This document shows positions 28,952 through 37,973 of a DNA stretch of 64,000 nucleotides, piece after piece. Each line of letters begins with the position of its first letter. Positions within the stretch are counted from its first letter, which is position 1. The position numbers were made by a program, and so were the translations under genes. The stretch is taken from the NCBI GenBank assembly GCA_037444305.1, contig JBBIMP010000011.1:124001-188000 (forward strand), given 5' to 3'. A model generated the notes under the pieces. That model was not told the DNA's origin and did not search any database. It saw nothing but the letters and a program-made list of their open reading frames with translations. The stretch is from JBBIMP01 sp037444305. GTDB lineage: Bacteria > Acidobacteriota > UBA6911.

Positions 28952-29371
28952 ATGGCAGAATTGAAAGGCTCCAAGACCCACGACAATCTGAAATACGCTT
29001 TTGCCGGAGAGTCGCAGGCAAACCGCCGTTATCTTTATTTCGCCAAGATCGCCGACGTCGAAGGCTACCCGGAAGTGGCGGGTAACTTCCGCGAAACCGC
29101 GGAAGGGGAAACCGGCCACGCGCATGGACACCTGGATTACCTGAAGAAGGTGGGCGACCCCGCGACGGACCTGCCGATGGGCAGCACGGAGGATAACCTC
29201 AAGGCTTCGATTGCGGGCGAGACCCACGAGTACACGGACATGTACCCGGGAATGGCCAAGACGGCGCGCACCGAGGGCTTCGCGGAAATCGCCGACTGGT
29301 TCGAAACCCTGGCCAAGGCGGAAAAGTCCCACGCGGGCCGGTTCGAGCAGATGCTGAAATCCATCAGCTGA
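28952..29371 (+). CDS. Rubrerythrin (erythrin-type, without rubredoxin domain)
   Basis: 139 residues forming the four-helix diiron domain. The ligand pattern FAGESQANRRYLYFAKIA, ETAEGETGHAHGHLDYL, IAGETHEYTDMYPGM and KAEKSHAGRF supplies the E/ExxH ligands. The usual C-terminal rubredoxin-like CxxC domain is absent, so electrons must come from a separate donor. Rubrerythrins reduce hydrogen peroxide in anaerobic or microaerophilic bacteria. It starts with AGAAGGAGAA upstream, right after the PerR-like gene and before the CCG-domain protein. Confidence 0.93.
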   Translation: MAELKGSKTHDNLKYAFAGESQANRRYLYFAKIADVEGYPEVAGNFRETAEGETGHAHGHLDYLKKVGDPATDLPMGSTEDNLKASIAGETHEYTDMYPGMAKTARTEGFAEIADWFETLAKAEKSHAGRFEQMLKSIS

Positions 29372-29471
29372 GGTTTATTCCACCCAGAGTTGAACCGAGC
29401 GGGGCGAGGCCGTGTGCGAGGTTTCGCCCCGATTTTCCGCATAAACCGCGAATCAGGCCGCTGGGGGACCT

Positions 29472-30851
29472 ATGAGCAATCCCGAAGGCAACATCTCGTA
29501 CCAACCCACCGACGGGCTTTCCTACGACCCGAATGAAGCCAGATACTGGGAGGAATCCGCGCTCGCCATGGAGCTCACGCGGGCCTTCGAGATCTGTCAC
29601 GGCTGCCGGATGTGCTTCAAGTACTGCGACACCTTTCCCGGGCTCTTCTCGCTTCTCGATGAAGAGCACGGGGGCGACGTCCGGAAACTGGCCGCGGCCG
29701 AGATCGAGCGGTTTCTCGATACCTGCTTCCAGTGCAAGCTGTGTGACGTCAACTGTCCTTACACGCCGCGGGACAATCACGAATACCAGCTTGATTTTCC
29801 GAAGCTGGTGCACCGGTACCGGGCCGTGCGAACGAGGAAGTCGGGCGTGCGGATGAGAAACAGAATCCTGGCCGATCCCGATGCGGTCGGGCGCGTGGCG
29901 CGCATGAGCTTTGGCCTGGCCAACCTGGCCAACCGCGTGGGGCTCGTCCGGTGGTTCCTGGAGAAGCTGGCCGGCATCCACCGAAAAAAGCTGCTTCCCG
30001 ATTTTGCGTCCCGGACCTTCGAGCAGTGGGCCGAGCAGACGGGAAGGATCGCCTCCCGGCCCGGATGCGAAGCGGTTCTCTTTCAGACCTGCTTTGTGCA
30101 GAACAACAAGCCGCAGATCGGCGTGGACACCATCGAGGTACTCGAAAAGAACAGTGTCGATGTCAAGTGTGTCAAAGGCCTGGTCTGCTGCGGAATGCCG
30201 TCCTGGGAGCACGGCGACCTGGAATCGCTCCGGTTACAGGCCGTGCGGAACCTTGAGATACTTCTCCCGTTCGTGGAAGCCGGGGCGAAGGTCCTGGCCG
30301 TCAATCCCACCTGCTCGATGATGATGCGCCGGGAATATCCGGAACTTGTGGCCGCGGAAAACCGCGAAGCAGCGCGCAAAGTGGCGGCCGCCGTCATGGA
30401 CCCGAGCGAGTACCTCTGGTCCATCCGGGAGGAGCCCCGATTCAACACCGAATTCAAAAGCACCCCCGGCGGGAGCGTGAGCTACCACGCGCCCTGTCAC
30501 CTGCGGGCGCAATCGGTCGGTTTCCGGGGGCGCGATCTCCTGCGAAAGATCCCGGGCGTCAAACCCGTGCCGGTAATGGAATGCTGCGGCCACAATGGGA
30601 CCTACGCGATGACCGTCGAAGGTTTCGAACCGTCGCGTCGCCTCGGCCGGAAAGCGTTCGAAGGCATGCGCGAACCGGCCTCAAAAGTGTGGTCCACGGA
30701 CTGTCCCCTGGCGGCGCTGCAGTTTCAGCAGCACGCGGGTGTGAAAGCACTGCATCCGATGTCGATCCTGGCCCGCGCCTACCGGCAGGACGGTTTCGAA
30801 AGCAAGGTAGCCCCTGCGGGAGAGACGGGCGGCAGAAAGGAGTCCGAATGA
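29472..30851 (+). CDS. CCG-domain iron-sulfur oxidoreductase (GlpC/HdrD-like)
   Basis: 459 residues. Two ferredoxin-type clusters are near the N-terminus: CHGCRMCFKYC (about 38-48) and CFQCKLCDVNC (about 86-96). Two cysteine-rich CCG domains follow, with VCCGMPSWEHGD and MECCGHNGTY. No membrane helix is seen. The protein resembles GlpC and heterodisulfide-reductase subunits, which pass electrons to quinones or thiols. It is the middle gene of the rubrerythrin-FeS-DUF3501 set and could be the electron donor that the rubredoxin-less rubrerythrin needs. It overlaps the next gene by four bases. Confidence 0.9.
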   Translation: MSNPEGNISYQPTDGLSYDPNEARYWEESALAMELTRAFEICHGCRMCFKYCDTFPGLFSLLDEEHGGDVRKLAAAEIERFLDTCFQCKLCDVNCPYTPRDNHEYQLDFPKLVHRYRAVRTRKSGVRMRNRILADPDAVGRVARMSFGLANLANRVGLVRWFLEKLAGIHRKKLLPDFASRTFEQWAEQTGRIASRPGCEAVLFQTCFVQNNKPQIGVDTIEVLEKNSVDVKCVKGLVCCGMPSWEHGDLESLRLQAVRNLEILLPFVEAGAKVLAVNPTCSMMMRREYPELVAAENREAARKVAAAVMDPSEYLWSIREEPRFNTEFKSTPGGSVSYHAPCHLRAQSVGFRGRDLLRKIPGVKPVPVMECCGHNGTYAMTVEGFEPSRRLGRKAFEGMREPASKVWSTDCPLAALQFQQHAGVKALHPMSILARAYRQDGFESKVAPAGETGGRKESE

Positions 30852-31405
30852 GCGCAAGACAGGTCCAGCGGAATGAGATCGTGGATTACCAGTCCTACGG
30901 AGACATCCGGCCGGCTTTTCAGAAAGAGGTCTTTGCGGCCAAGTCGGTGCGCCGGATCCATGTGGGAGAGCGCTTCACCTTTCTGTTCGAGAATGCACTG
31001 ACAATCCGGTATCAGATCCAGGAGATGATGCGTGCGGAAAAGATCGTCCGGGAAAAAGACATAGAGCACGAGCTTAAGACCTACAACGGAGTGCTCGGCG
31101 GGGACGGCGAGCTGGGCTGCACCCTCCTGATCGAGATCGACGACCCCGACGAGAGGGCCGTGAAGCTGCGCGAGTGGCTCAGGCTGCCGGAGCATATTTA
31201 CGCCCGGATGCCCGACGGCAACAAGGTGCGTCCCTCATTCGACGAGAGCCAGCGCGGGAGCGAGAGGGTTTCCTCCGTGCAGTATCTCAAATTCCCCGTT
31301 GGCCACCAGATCCCGGTCGCGATCGGCATCGACCTGCCGGGGATCGAAGCGGAGTCGGAACTGAGCGATGCCCAGCGGGCCGCGCTGGGTGAAGACCTAG
31401 CTTGA
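30848..31405 (+). CDS. DUF3501 family protein
   Basis: 185 residues; the ATG at 30848 overlaps the previous stop (ATGA), fixing the start. The N-terminal SVRRIHVGERFTFLFENALT and YQIQEMMRAEKI segments are typical of the uncharacterised DUF3501 family, which occurs almost always beside rubrerythrin and a CCG iron-sulfur protein. No cysteines, membrane helix or signal peptide are visible. The conserved trio suggests a shared role in peroxide or redox defence. The biochemical function is unknown. Confidence 0.88.
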   Translation: MSARQVQRNEIVDYQSYGDIRPAFQKEVFAAKSVRRIHVGERFTFLFENALTIRYQIQEMMRAEKIVREKDIEHELKTYNGVLGGDGELGCTLLIEIDDPDERAVKLREWLRLPEHIYARMPDGNKVRPSFDESQRGSERVSSVQYLKFPVGHQIPVAIGIDLPGIEAESELSDAQRAALGEDLA

Positions 31406-31468
31406 TTTTTATTGAGGGGGCGCGTCTCCGCCTGCGGATAAACGCTGTCGAACGCCGGGTGCAGGGCC

Positions 31469-32033
31469 TCAGCGGCTGCAGCCGGGTTCGGGCCAGGAGT
31501 GTTTGGGGTAGCGCCGCTGCAATCGACGCCGGAGTTCCGGGTAGTGGCGTTCCCAGAAGCCGGCCAGATCCTGTGTTACCTGTACGGCCCGCCGGTTGGG
31601 CGCCAGGAGGTGCACCGTGAGGGGCGCCCGTCCGCCGCAAACCGACGGCGCAGATTTCATCCCCCAGAAGTCCTGCAGGCGGGATTCGATCCAGGGCGGC
31701 CTGTTCTCCTCATAGCGAACCTTGAGGCTGCGCCCCCCGGGCAGGGTGATCCTCTCGGGCGCCTCCCTGTGGAGCAAAGCCCTCTGAGCAGGTGTCAGCC
31801 GCTCGAGCACTCCGTGCACAATGGATTGATCGCCCAGTGCGGCGAGGCCGTTCGCGCTGCGGCTCGAGGACCAGGATTTCCCCATCCCGGGCAAAGCCCG
31901 CTTCGAGGAGGGCCCGCGGAACCCTCGTGGTCTTGCCCGCGCCCGGGGGCGCCGTAAGCACCAGAGCTCCGGCTTTTCGCAGCACCGTTGCGATTTCCGG
32001 AAGCAGCGGATCGATCGGCAGCGGAGCGACCAT
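31469..32033 (-). pseudogene. hrpB: hrpB ATP-dependent helicase, internal deletion and frameshift
   Basis: The first 57 codons encode a good HrpB N-terminus: PIDPLLPEIATVLRKAGALV, Walker A APPGAGKTTRVPRALLEA and ILVLEPQR. At about 31862 the homology jumps into another frame and continues with the HrpB C-terminal domain (LTPAQRALLHREAPERITLP, GGRAPLTVHLLAPNRRAVQV, RRYPKHSWPE). Some 600 central residues, including the DExH box and helicase motifs III-VI, are missing from a family of about 820-850 residues. The product cannot be a helicase. It follows the GH3 gene by 31 bases on the same strand. Confidence 0.88.
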
Positions 32034-32064
32034 GGCGTCATTCCCGTTGCGCGGGCAGGCGCGC

Positions 32065-34959
32065 TCAACGCCCCGGTGTGCCTTGCTGGGTGGACAGCAC
32101 CCGCATCACGGATTCGGAGATGCCGCGACGGACCTCGTCGATCTTCTGGTTCTGCCGTGTGGGGTGCACACGGTTGCTGAGCAGGAGGATGAAAGCCTGG
32201 CGCTGCGGATCGATCCAGAGAGATGTCCCGGTGAAGCCCGTGTGCCCGTAGGCCGACGGGCTGAAGACCGCGCCGGTCCAGTTGGCCGCCGAAGGTTTTC
32301 TCCAGCCCAGCGCCTGGTTCCCGGCTGACCCAACCGTATTCCCCGTGTAACGGTCGACTGTTTCCTGCTTGAATACCCGTACGTGATCGTAAATCCCGCG
32401 ATTGAGCATCATCTGGGCAAACCGGGTCAGGTCCCGCGCGCTGCCGAAGAGGCCGGCATGACCCGCTACGCCCCCCATCGCGGCGGCGTTTTCGTCGTGG
32501 ACCTCCCCACGGACAACCCTGCGGCGCCAGGGATCATCCTCCGTCGGCGGTATGCGCGGAAGCAGCGCGCGCGGCGGATTGTATAGCGTGGACGTCATGC
32601 CCAGCGGGCCAAAAAGCCTTGCGGCAACAAGCCGGTCGAGGGAGGCGGCCGAGGCGCGCTCGATGATCTCTCCGAGCAGGATCATGCCGAAGTCGCTGTA
32701 GACCATGCGTGTCCCGGGCTCATACTCCAGGGGGATTGCATAAACTTTCCCCAGAAAATCCTCCCGATTCCTGGATTCCCTGTAAAGGGCTCCCCACGCG
32801 GGCAGGCCCGACGCGTGCCGGAGGAGATGCTCCACGCGGACCCTATCCTTGTTTTCACCCTTGAATTCGGGAAGGTAGTCCTGCACCGGCGTGGCCAGCA
32901 GAAGCCGGCCGGATTCGGCAAGCATCATTGCGGCCGAGGTCGTGCCGATGACCTTCGAAAGGGAAGCGAGGTCATAGACGGTGTCCCCCGTCACCGCCGG
33001 CGATCCGGCATCGTAGTCGAAGCGGCCCGCGTACGCTTCCAGAACCATTTCTCCCTTGTAGCCTACGATGAGCGCCGCGCCCGGAAATGCGCCGTCTCTC
33101 ACATGGGACTCCAACATGGACCTTGTTGCCTGGAATGCCGTGGCCCACAACTCGGCCTTTTCCCGAGAGGGCACCCCCAGCGTCATGTTGCGGCGGGCAA
33201 CCGCGAGTCCCTCGCCGACGGACGAGTGTCCGGGTATGGACACCGGCATGCGGCCGCCGATCGCGATCTCTCCGGCCAACGCCTTGGCCGCCGCCGATTG
33301 GGATACATCGGAATAGCTGAACGTGCACATATAGGTCGGGAGCTGGGGGAAGAGGCTCAGGATGTAGGGATTGCCGAATGCCACCCAGACCACCGGCTTT
33401 CCGGCCGCCAGGATGCGCTCGATCACGGCTTGCTGGTTGGGAGGCAGGGCGACGTTCCCCTTTCCGGAGACCACCCGGACAATCGTGGCGATCACCACTA
33501 ACTCGGCCTCCGAGGCGTTTTTGACGATCCCTGACACAAGGTCCTCGGGAGTGCGCGGGTCCAGTGATGCCGTTCTTACCGCCGGAAAGCGGGCTCTCAT
33601 TTCCGCCTGGAAGGTCGCGCCGGGCGAAGCGTCCAGATCGGAGGAGAGTACAAGGCTGTAGATCCGGGGCGGGTTGATTACGTCCAGCGGAAGCAGCTGT
33701 TGCCGGTCCCGGAGGAGCGTCATCGATCCTTCTGCCATTTCCTGCGCGAGTTTCCGGCTTTCGGGCGAGGCAACCACGTCATCGATCCTGTCTATTGGAA
33801 CCATCCTTTCCTTGTGCAGCCGTAGCCGGGTCTTGATCATCAGGACGCGTTCCACGGACCGGTCGATCCGGTCTTGGGGTATATCCCCCCTCTGCACGGC
33901 TCTTACAACCTCGTTGATTGCAACATCGTTGTCCGGCGGGAGCAGCAGCATGTCGGCGCCCGCCTGCAGTGCGCGGATCGCGGCGAGGCCGGTCCAGAAT
34001 TTTGTCGTGATTCCCCCCATTTCCATGGCATCGGTCACGATCAGCCCGCCGAAACCGAGCGAATCTCGCAGGAGATCCGTCAGGATCTTCGGCGACAGGG
34101 TCGCGGGAACTCCGGGTTCCGCTGTGACCTGCGGGACGGCCACGTGAGCGGTCATGATGGAATCCACGCCTGCGTCGATGGCGCTTTTGAAGGGGACGAG
34201 CTCGACGGCGTCGAGCCGGGCCCTGTCGCTGGGGATGACCGCGAGGCCGATGTGGGAGTCGACCGCCGTATCGCCGTGCCCCGGAAAATGCTTGGCGGTG
34301 GTCATCACCCCGCGATCCCGGGCTCCCCGGATGAACGCCGCCCCCAGCCTGGCCACCAGGGCGGGATCCTCCCCGAAAGACCGGATGTTGATGACCGGGT
34401 TGTCCGGGTTGTTGTTGACATCCACCACCGGCGCGAAAATCCAATGAACGCCCAAAGCCCTGGCCTCTCTCGCGGTGATGGCTCCCTGCTGGTATGCAAA
34501 TTCATCCGAGCCGGCCGCCCCCAGAGCCATGGTCCACGGAAAGGATGTCGTGTCGGCGATGCGGAACGAAGCCCCGCGCTCGAAATCGGCCGAAACGAGG
34601 AGAGGAATGTCCGAGGCCGCCTGCAGATTGTTCAGCAGCAGGGCGGACTCATAGACGTTCCCCGCAAACAGGATGACGCCGCCGATGCCGTTGCGCCTTA
34701 TCTGGTCCTCTATTTCCAGGTATTCCGGGCTGCGCCGGTTGAGAAAACGGCCCGGAACGCGGATCTTGACCAGCTGTGCAACCTTTTCGCGAAGCGTCAT
34801 CTTCTTCAGGGCTCGAGCAACCCAGCCCCGGTCCGGCTCGTGGAACCGGTACTCCGCCGCGGCCGGGTCGCCGGCCGGCGTCGAGGAACCGGAAAAAAGG
34901 AACAGAGCAAGCAGGGGCAGCGCGATGGTAAAGTAGGTTTTTGCAGGCATCGGAATCAC
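32065..34959 (-). CDS. Exported GH3 beta-N-acetylhexosaminidase fused to a serine hydrolase
   Basis: 964 residues. A signal peptide (about 1-30, GTG start; ATG at 34950 is an alternative) is followed by a GH3 domain (about 45-370) with KHFPGHGDTAVDSH and nucleophile region VTDAMEMGG, typical of NagZ-like enzymes, and a GH3 C-domain (about 400-570). The C-terminal 370 residues are a class C beta-lactamase-like domain with SLSK (SxxK) near residue 630, YSDFG in the YxN position and HTG in the KTG position. The pair may trim peptidoglycan or muropeptides: sugar cleavage plus peptide or ester hydrolysis. It is probably periplasmic or lipid-associated. Confidence 0.9.
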   Translation of the reverse strand: MIPMPAKTYFTIALPLLALFLFSGSSTPAGDPAAAEYRFHEPDRGWVARALKKMTLREKVAQLVKIRVPGRFLNRRSPEYLEIEDQIRRNGIGGVILFAGNVYESALLLNNLQAASDIPLLVSADFERGASFRIADTTSFPWTMALGAAGSDEFAYQQGAITAREARALGVHWIFAPVVDVNNNPDNPVINIRSFGEDPALVARLGAAFIRGARDRGVMTTAKHFPGHGDTAVDSHIGLAVIPSDRARLDAVELVPFKSAIDAGVDSIMTAHVAVPQVTAEPGVPATLSPKILTDLLRDSLGFGGLIVTDAMEMGGITTKFWTGLAAIRALQAGADMLLLPPDNDVAINEVVRAVQRGDIPQDRIDRSVERVLMIKTRLRLHKERMVPIDRIDDVVASPESRKLAQEMAEGSMTLLRDRQQLLPLDVINPPRIYSLVLSSDLDASPGATFQAEMRARFPAVRTASLDPRTPEDLVSGIVKNASEAELVVIATIVRVVSGKGNVALPPNQQAVIERILAAGKPVVWVAFGNPYILSLFPQLPTYMCTFSYSDVSQSAAAKALAGEIAIGGRMPVSIPGHSSVGEGLAVARRNMTLGVPSREKAELWATAFQATRSMLESHVRDGAFPGAALIVGYKGEMVLEAYAGRFDYDAGSPAVTGDTVYDLASLSKVIGTTSAAMMLAESGRLLLATPVQDYLPEFKGENKDRVRVEHLLRHASGLPAWGALYRESRNREDFLGKVYAIPLEYEPGTRMVYSDFGMILLGEIIERASAASLDRLVAARLFGPLGMTSTLYNPPRALLPRIPPTEDDPWRRRVVRGEVHDENAAAMGGVAGHAGLFGSARDLTRFAQMMLNRGIYDHVRVFKQETVDRYTGNTVGSAGNQALGWRKPSAANWTGAVFSPSAYGHTGFTGTSLWIDPQRQAFILLLSNRVHPTRQNQKIDEVRRGISESVMRVLSTQQGTPGR

Positions 34960-35113
34960 GATTCTCCGTTCATGGAAGTGCTACGGCCACATACTAGCAC
35001 GCGACCTGGACATTTTCTGATCATCGGAGCCTGCGGCAGGGGCAGCGCCGGCGTGTTCTCGGGACGGGACCGGCATATCTTCCGGCGAATCCAGCGGCTG
35101 CCGAGGAATGCGC

Positions 35114-35506
35114 CTATCGGGGCGGGCCGGCTCTCTGGCTCGAAGGCCTCGGCAGAGCCTTTCGCGGCAGCATTTCATCGGCCATCGCGGTACAGTAGGC
35201 AAAGACCGCGGCCACAGTGGCCTGCTGGATCATGTTCTCCCTCTGGACCCGGTCGAACACATCCATGTTGGAATGGTGCGTGCGCGAGCGGTATTCCAGC
35301 CTTTCCACCAGAAACTGGAACGCGGGCAGGCCGACGGCATCGAAGGCTGCATGATCGGTGGACCCGACCGACCTCGGTCCGATGATCGAAACCCCAAGGT
35401 CGCTCATCTTCTGAATGGCAGGATAGTCCAGCCTCTCTTCCGAAACCGCGTAGATCCCCAGGACGAGAGCAATCACAATCACCTGGACTGGCAGAAATCT
35501 GCGCAT
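35114..35506 (-). pseudogene. M28 family metallopeptidase with in-frame internal deletion
   Basis: The N-terminus is an intact signal peptide (MRRFLPVQVIVIALVLG) and the start of the mature protein (SEERLDYPAIQKM). It then jumps straight to the M28 C-terminus: GSTDHAAFDAVGLPAFQFL and RTHHSNMDVFDRVQ, ending MLPRKALP. A full secreted M28 peptidase has about 500 residues; about 130 remain, and most zinc ligands and the catalytic glutamate are gone. The frame is still open, so a short protein could be made, but it cannot be an active peptidase. Confidence 0.8.
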
Positions 35507-35699
35507 GGCACGTCCCCCTGGCTTGAACTCCGGTTGAATGATCTCCACAATAGACCAGGCCGTGTTTCCAGGCCAGGATTTTTCGGGAGAATCCGTTGAA
35601 CGGCAGCAGCACCGGCCGGAGTAACGGAGTACGCCGGGATCTGCAGCCTGCGTCGTGTGCGGCTCGAATGCAACCTGAGTTCAGACAACGGGAGCCATC

Positions 35700-36194
35700 A
35701 TGGAGCAGATCTACTATGCCTACCTGGATACGCCGGTTGGACGGCTCCTGCTCGCGGGCACCGCGCGGGAGCTGCGTCGCATTGAGTTTCCGCGGGGCGG
35801 GGCTGGTCGGAAGCCCGAGCGTGGATGGGTTGAGGATCCACAGCATTTTACCGAGACAGCGCGGCAGCTTCGGGATTACTTCAACGGCAGGCTCAGGAAG
35901 TTCGATCTCCCGCTGAATCCCGAGGGCACACCATTTCAGCAAAGCGTCTGGCGGGCGCTGCGGCACATTCCCTATGGCGCCACGAGATCCTACGGCGAAA
36001 TCGCCGCTGCGATCGGCAAGCCGCGGGCCGTGAGAGCCGTCGGCGCTGCCAACGGGCGCAACCCCCTGCCGATAGTGATACCCTGCCACCGCGTCATCGG
36101 CGGCGACGGCAGCCTGACCGGGTTCGGTGGGGGGCTGGATGTCAAAAGGGCCCTGCTCGAGCTCGAGGCGAGCCATGCGGGGAAGTCCAGCTGA
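35700..36194 (+). CDS. ogt: Methylated-DNA-[protein]-cysteine S-methyltransferase
   Basis: 164 residues. The suicide nucleophile is C129 in IPCHRVIGGDGSL, and the helix-turn-helix segment reads TPFQQSVWRALRHIPYG. It repairs O6-alkylguanine by transferring the alkyl group to itself. There is no AdaA/AraC domain, so it is the constitutive Ogt type. GGGAG lies upstream of the ATG. pgm follows after 30 bases on the same strand. Confidence 0.95.
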   Translation: MEQIYYAYLDTPVGRLLLAGTARELRRIEFPRGGAGRKPERGWVEDPQHFTETARQLRDYFNGRLRKFDLPLNPEGTPFQQSVWRALRHIPYGATRSYGEIAAAIGKPRAVRAVGAANGRNPLPIVIPCHRVIGGDGSLTGFGGGLDVKRALLELEASHAGKSS

Positions 36195-36224
36195 GCGGCA
36201 TAGGGAGAGACAGGAGCCGGCTTA

Positions 36225-37865
36225 ATGGAAATCACGAAAAAGGACACCAGGCCTTTCCAGGATCAGCGTCCGGGCACCTCCGGGCTGCGCAAAAAGACCC
36301 GGATATTCATGCAACCCGGGTACATTGAGAACTTTGTCCAGTCGGTCTTCAATGCCGTGCGCCAACAGGACCAGACGGATTTTTCCCGCGAGATCCTTGT
36401 CGTCGGTGGCGACGGCCGGTATTACAACCGGACGGCCATTCAGACCATTCTGCAGATGGGCGCGGGGAACGGCTTCGGGCAGATCCTGGTGGCGCGCGGG
36501 GGGATCCTGTCGACGCCGGCGATGTCCGCGGCGATAAGACGCCGCGGCGCCATGGGAGGGCTGGTCCTTTCCGCCAGCCACAATCCGGGCGGAATCGACG
36601 CCGACTTCGGCATCAAGTACAACATCCGCAATGGCGGGCCGGCGCCTGAAAAGGTCACCGAGGCGATTTACGCCCACTCCCAGAGAATCTCACGCTATCT
36701 GCAGGCCGATTTCCCCGAACTGGATCTGGACCGGGAACAGACGGTTACGGTGGGGCAGACCCGCATTTCGGTGATCGATCCCCTGGCAGACTACGCCGCG
36801 CTCATGTCGGAATTGTTCGACTTCGAGCTCCTGCGGGGCCTGTTCAGGGGCGGATTCCGGCTGCTGTTCGACGCAATGAACGGCGTGACCGGGCCTTACG
36901 CGCGGCACATTTTCTGCGGGCTCCTGGGCGCCCCCGAGGGAAGCGTGATCCGCGGCACGCCGCTGGAGGACTTCGGCGGGTGCCACCCGGACCCCAACCA
37001 GGCGCACGCGGCGCAGCTTGTCGCGCACATGTCAGGGAGCGACGCCCCCGGGCTGGGTGCAGCCTGCGACGGGGACGGCGACCGCAACATGATCCTGGGC
37101 CGCAATTGCTTCGTCTCGCCGGGCGACTCCCTGGCGGTCATAGCCGAGCACGCGCAGAATTGCATTCCCGGTTATGCCGGCGGCCTGGCGGGCATCGCGC
37201 GCTCGATGCCCACGAGCACCGCCGCAGACAGCGTGGCCGAGAGCCTGGGGATCGAGTGTCACGAGACCCCCACAGGCTGGAAGTTTTTCGGCAACCTCAT
37301 GGACGCGGGGCTGTGCACGCTCTGCGGCGAGGAGAGCTTCGGCACCGGCTCGAACCACATAAGGGAAAAGGACGGTCTTTGGGCCGTGCTCTGCTGGCTG
37401 TCCATCCTCGCGCGGGAAGGCGGCGGTGTCGCCGGGATTCTCCAGCGGCACTGGGGGCGCTTCGGCAGGAGTTACTTCCAGCGCCACGATTTCGAGGGTC
37501 TTAAGTCCGATGCTGCGGCTGCCATGATGGACGAAATGCGCGGAGCGCTCGCCTCGCTGAAAGGAAGCTCCCTCTCAGGTCGACGCATTCAAGGAGCGGA
37601 GGATTTTGAATATACCGACAGGGTGGATGGCAGCGTGAGTTCCAGGCAGGGCATACGGCTCTTGCTCGAGGACGGCTCGCGCGTCATTTTCCGCCTTTCC
37701 GGGACCGGCACGGAAGGCGCCACGCTCCGGCTCTACCTCGAGAGCCGGCTTGACGATGGCAACCTGATTCCAGGAGACGTCCTGCAACCGCTGCTCGCGG
37801 GAGCCCGCTCTCTTCTGCGCCTGCGGGAACGATTCGGCCGCGACCAGGCCGACGTCGTCACGTGA
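36225..37865 (+). CDS. pgm: Phosphoglucomutase (alpha-D-glucose phosphate-specific)
   Basis: 546 residues, normal for this class. PGTSGLRKK is at residues 16-24, catalytic phosphoserine S118 in SASHNPGG, the magnesium loop DGDGDRN near 285, the sugar-binding GEESFGTGSNH near 373, and a C-terminal phosphate-binding loop RLSGTGTEGATLR. It interconverts glucose-1- and glucose-6-phosphate, linking the glgP product to glycolysis. It is likely co-transcribed with ogt. Confidence 0.96.
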   Translation: MEITKKDTRPFQDQRPGTSGLRKKTRIFMQPGYIENFVQSVFNAVRQQDQTDFSREILVVGGDGRYYNRTAIQTILQMGAGNGFGQILVARGGILSTPAMSAAIRRRGAMGGLVLSASHNPGGIDADFGIKYNIRNGGPAPEKVTEAIYAHSQRISRYLQADFPELDLDREQTVTVGQTRISVIDPLADYAALMSELFDFELLRGLFRGGFRLLFDAMNGVTGPYARHIFCGLLGAPEGSVIRGTPLEDFGGCHPDPNQAHAAQLVAHMSGSDAPGLGAACDGDGDRNMILGRNCFVSPGDSLAVIAEHAQNCIPGYAGGLAGIARSMPTSTAADSVAESLGIECHETPTGWKFFGNLMDAGLCTLCGEESFGTGSNHIREKDGLWAVLCWLSILAREGGGVAGILQRHWGRFGRSYFQRHDFEGLKSDAAAAMMDEMRGALASLKGSSLSGRRIQGAEDFEYTDRVDGSVSSRQGIRLLLEDGSRVIFRLSGTGTEGATLRLYLESRLDDGNLIPGDVLQPLLAGARSLLRLRERFGRDQADVVT

Positions 37866-37973
37866 GGCGCATCGGGCCCCCGCATCCTTCGCAAAATTCG
37901 CTGGAGTCTTAGGCCGTTAGTAGCGCAAACTAGGCGCGGCATTCCATTTCCACACCCTAGGAGGACACCATTC

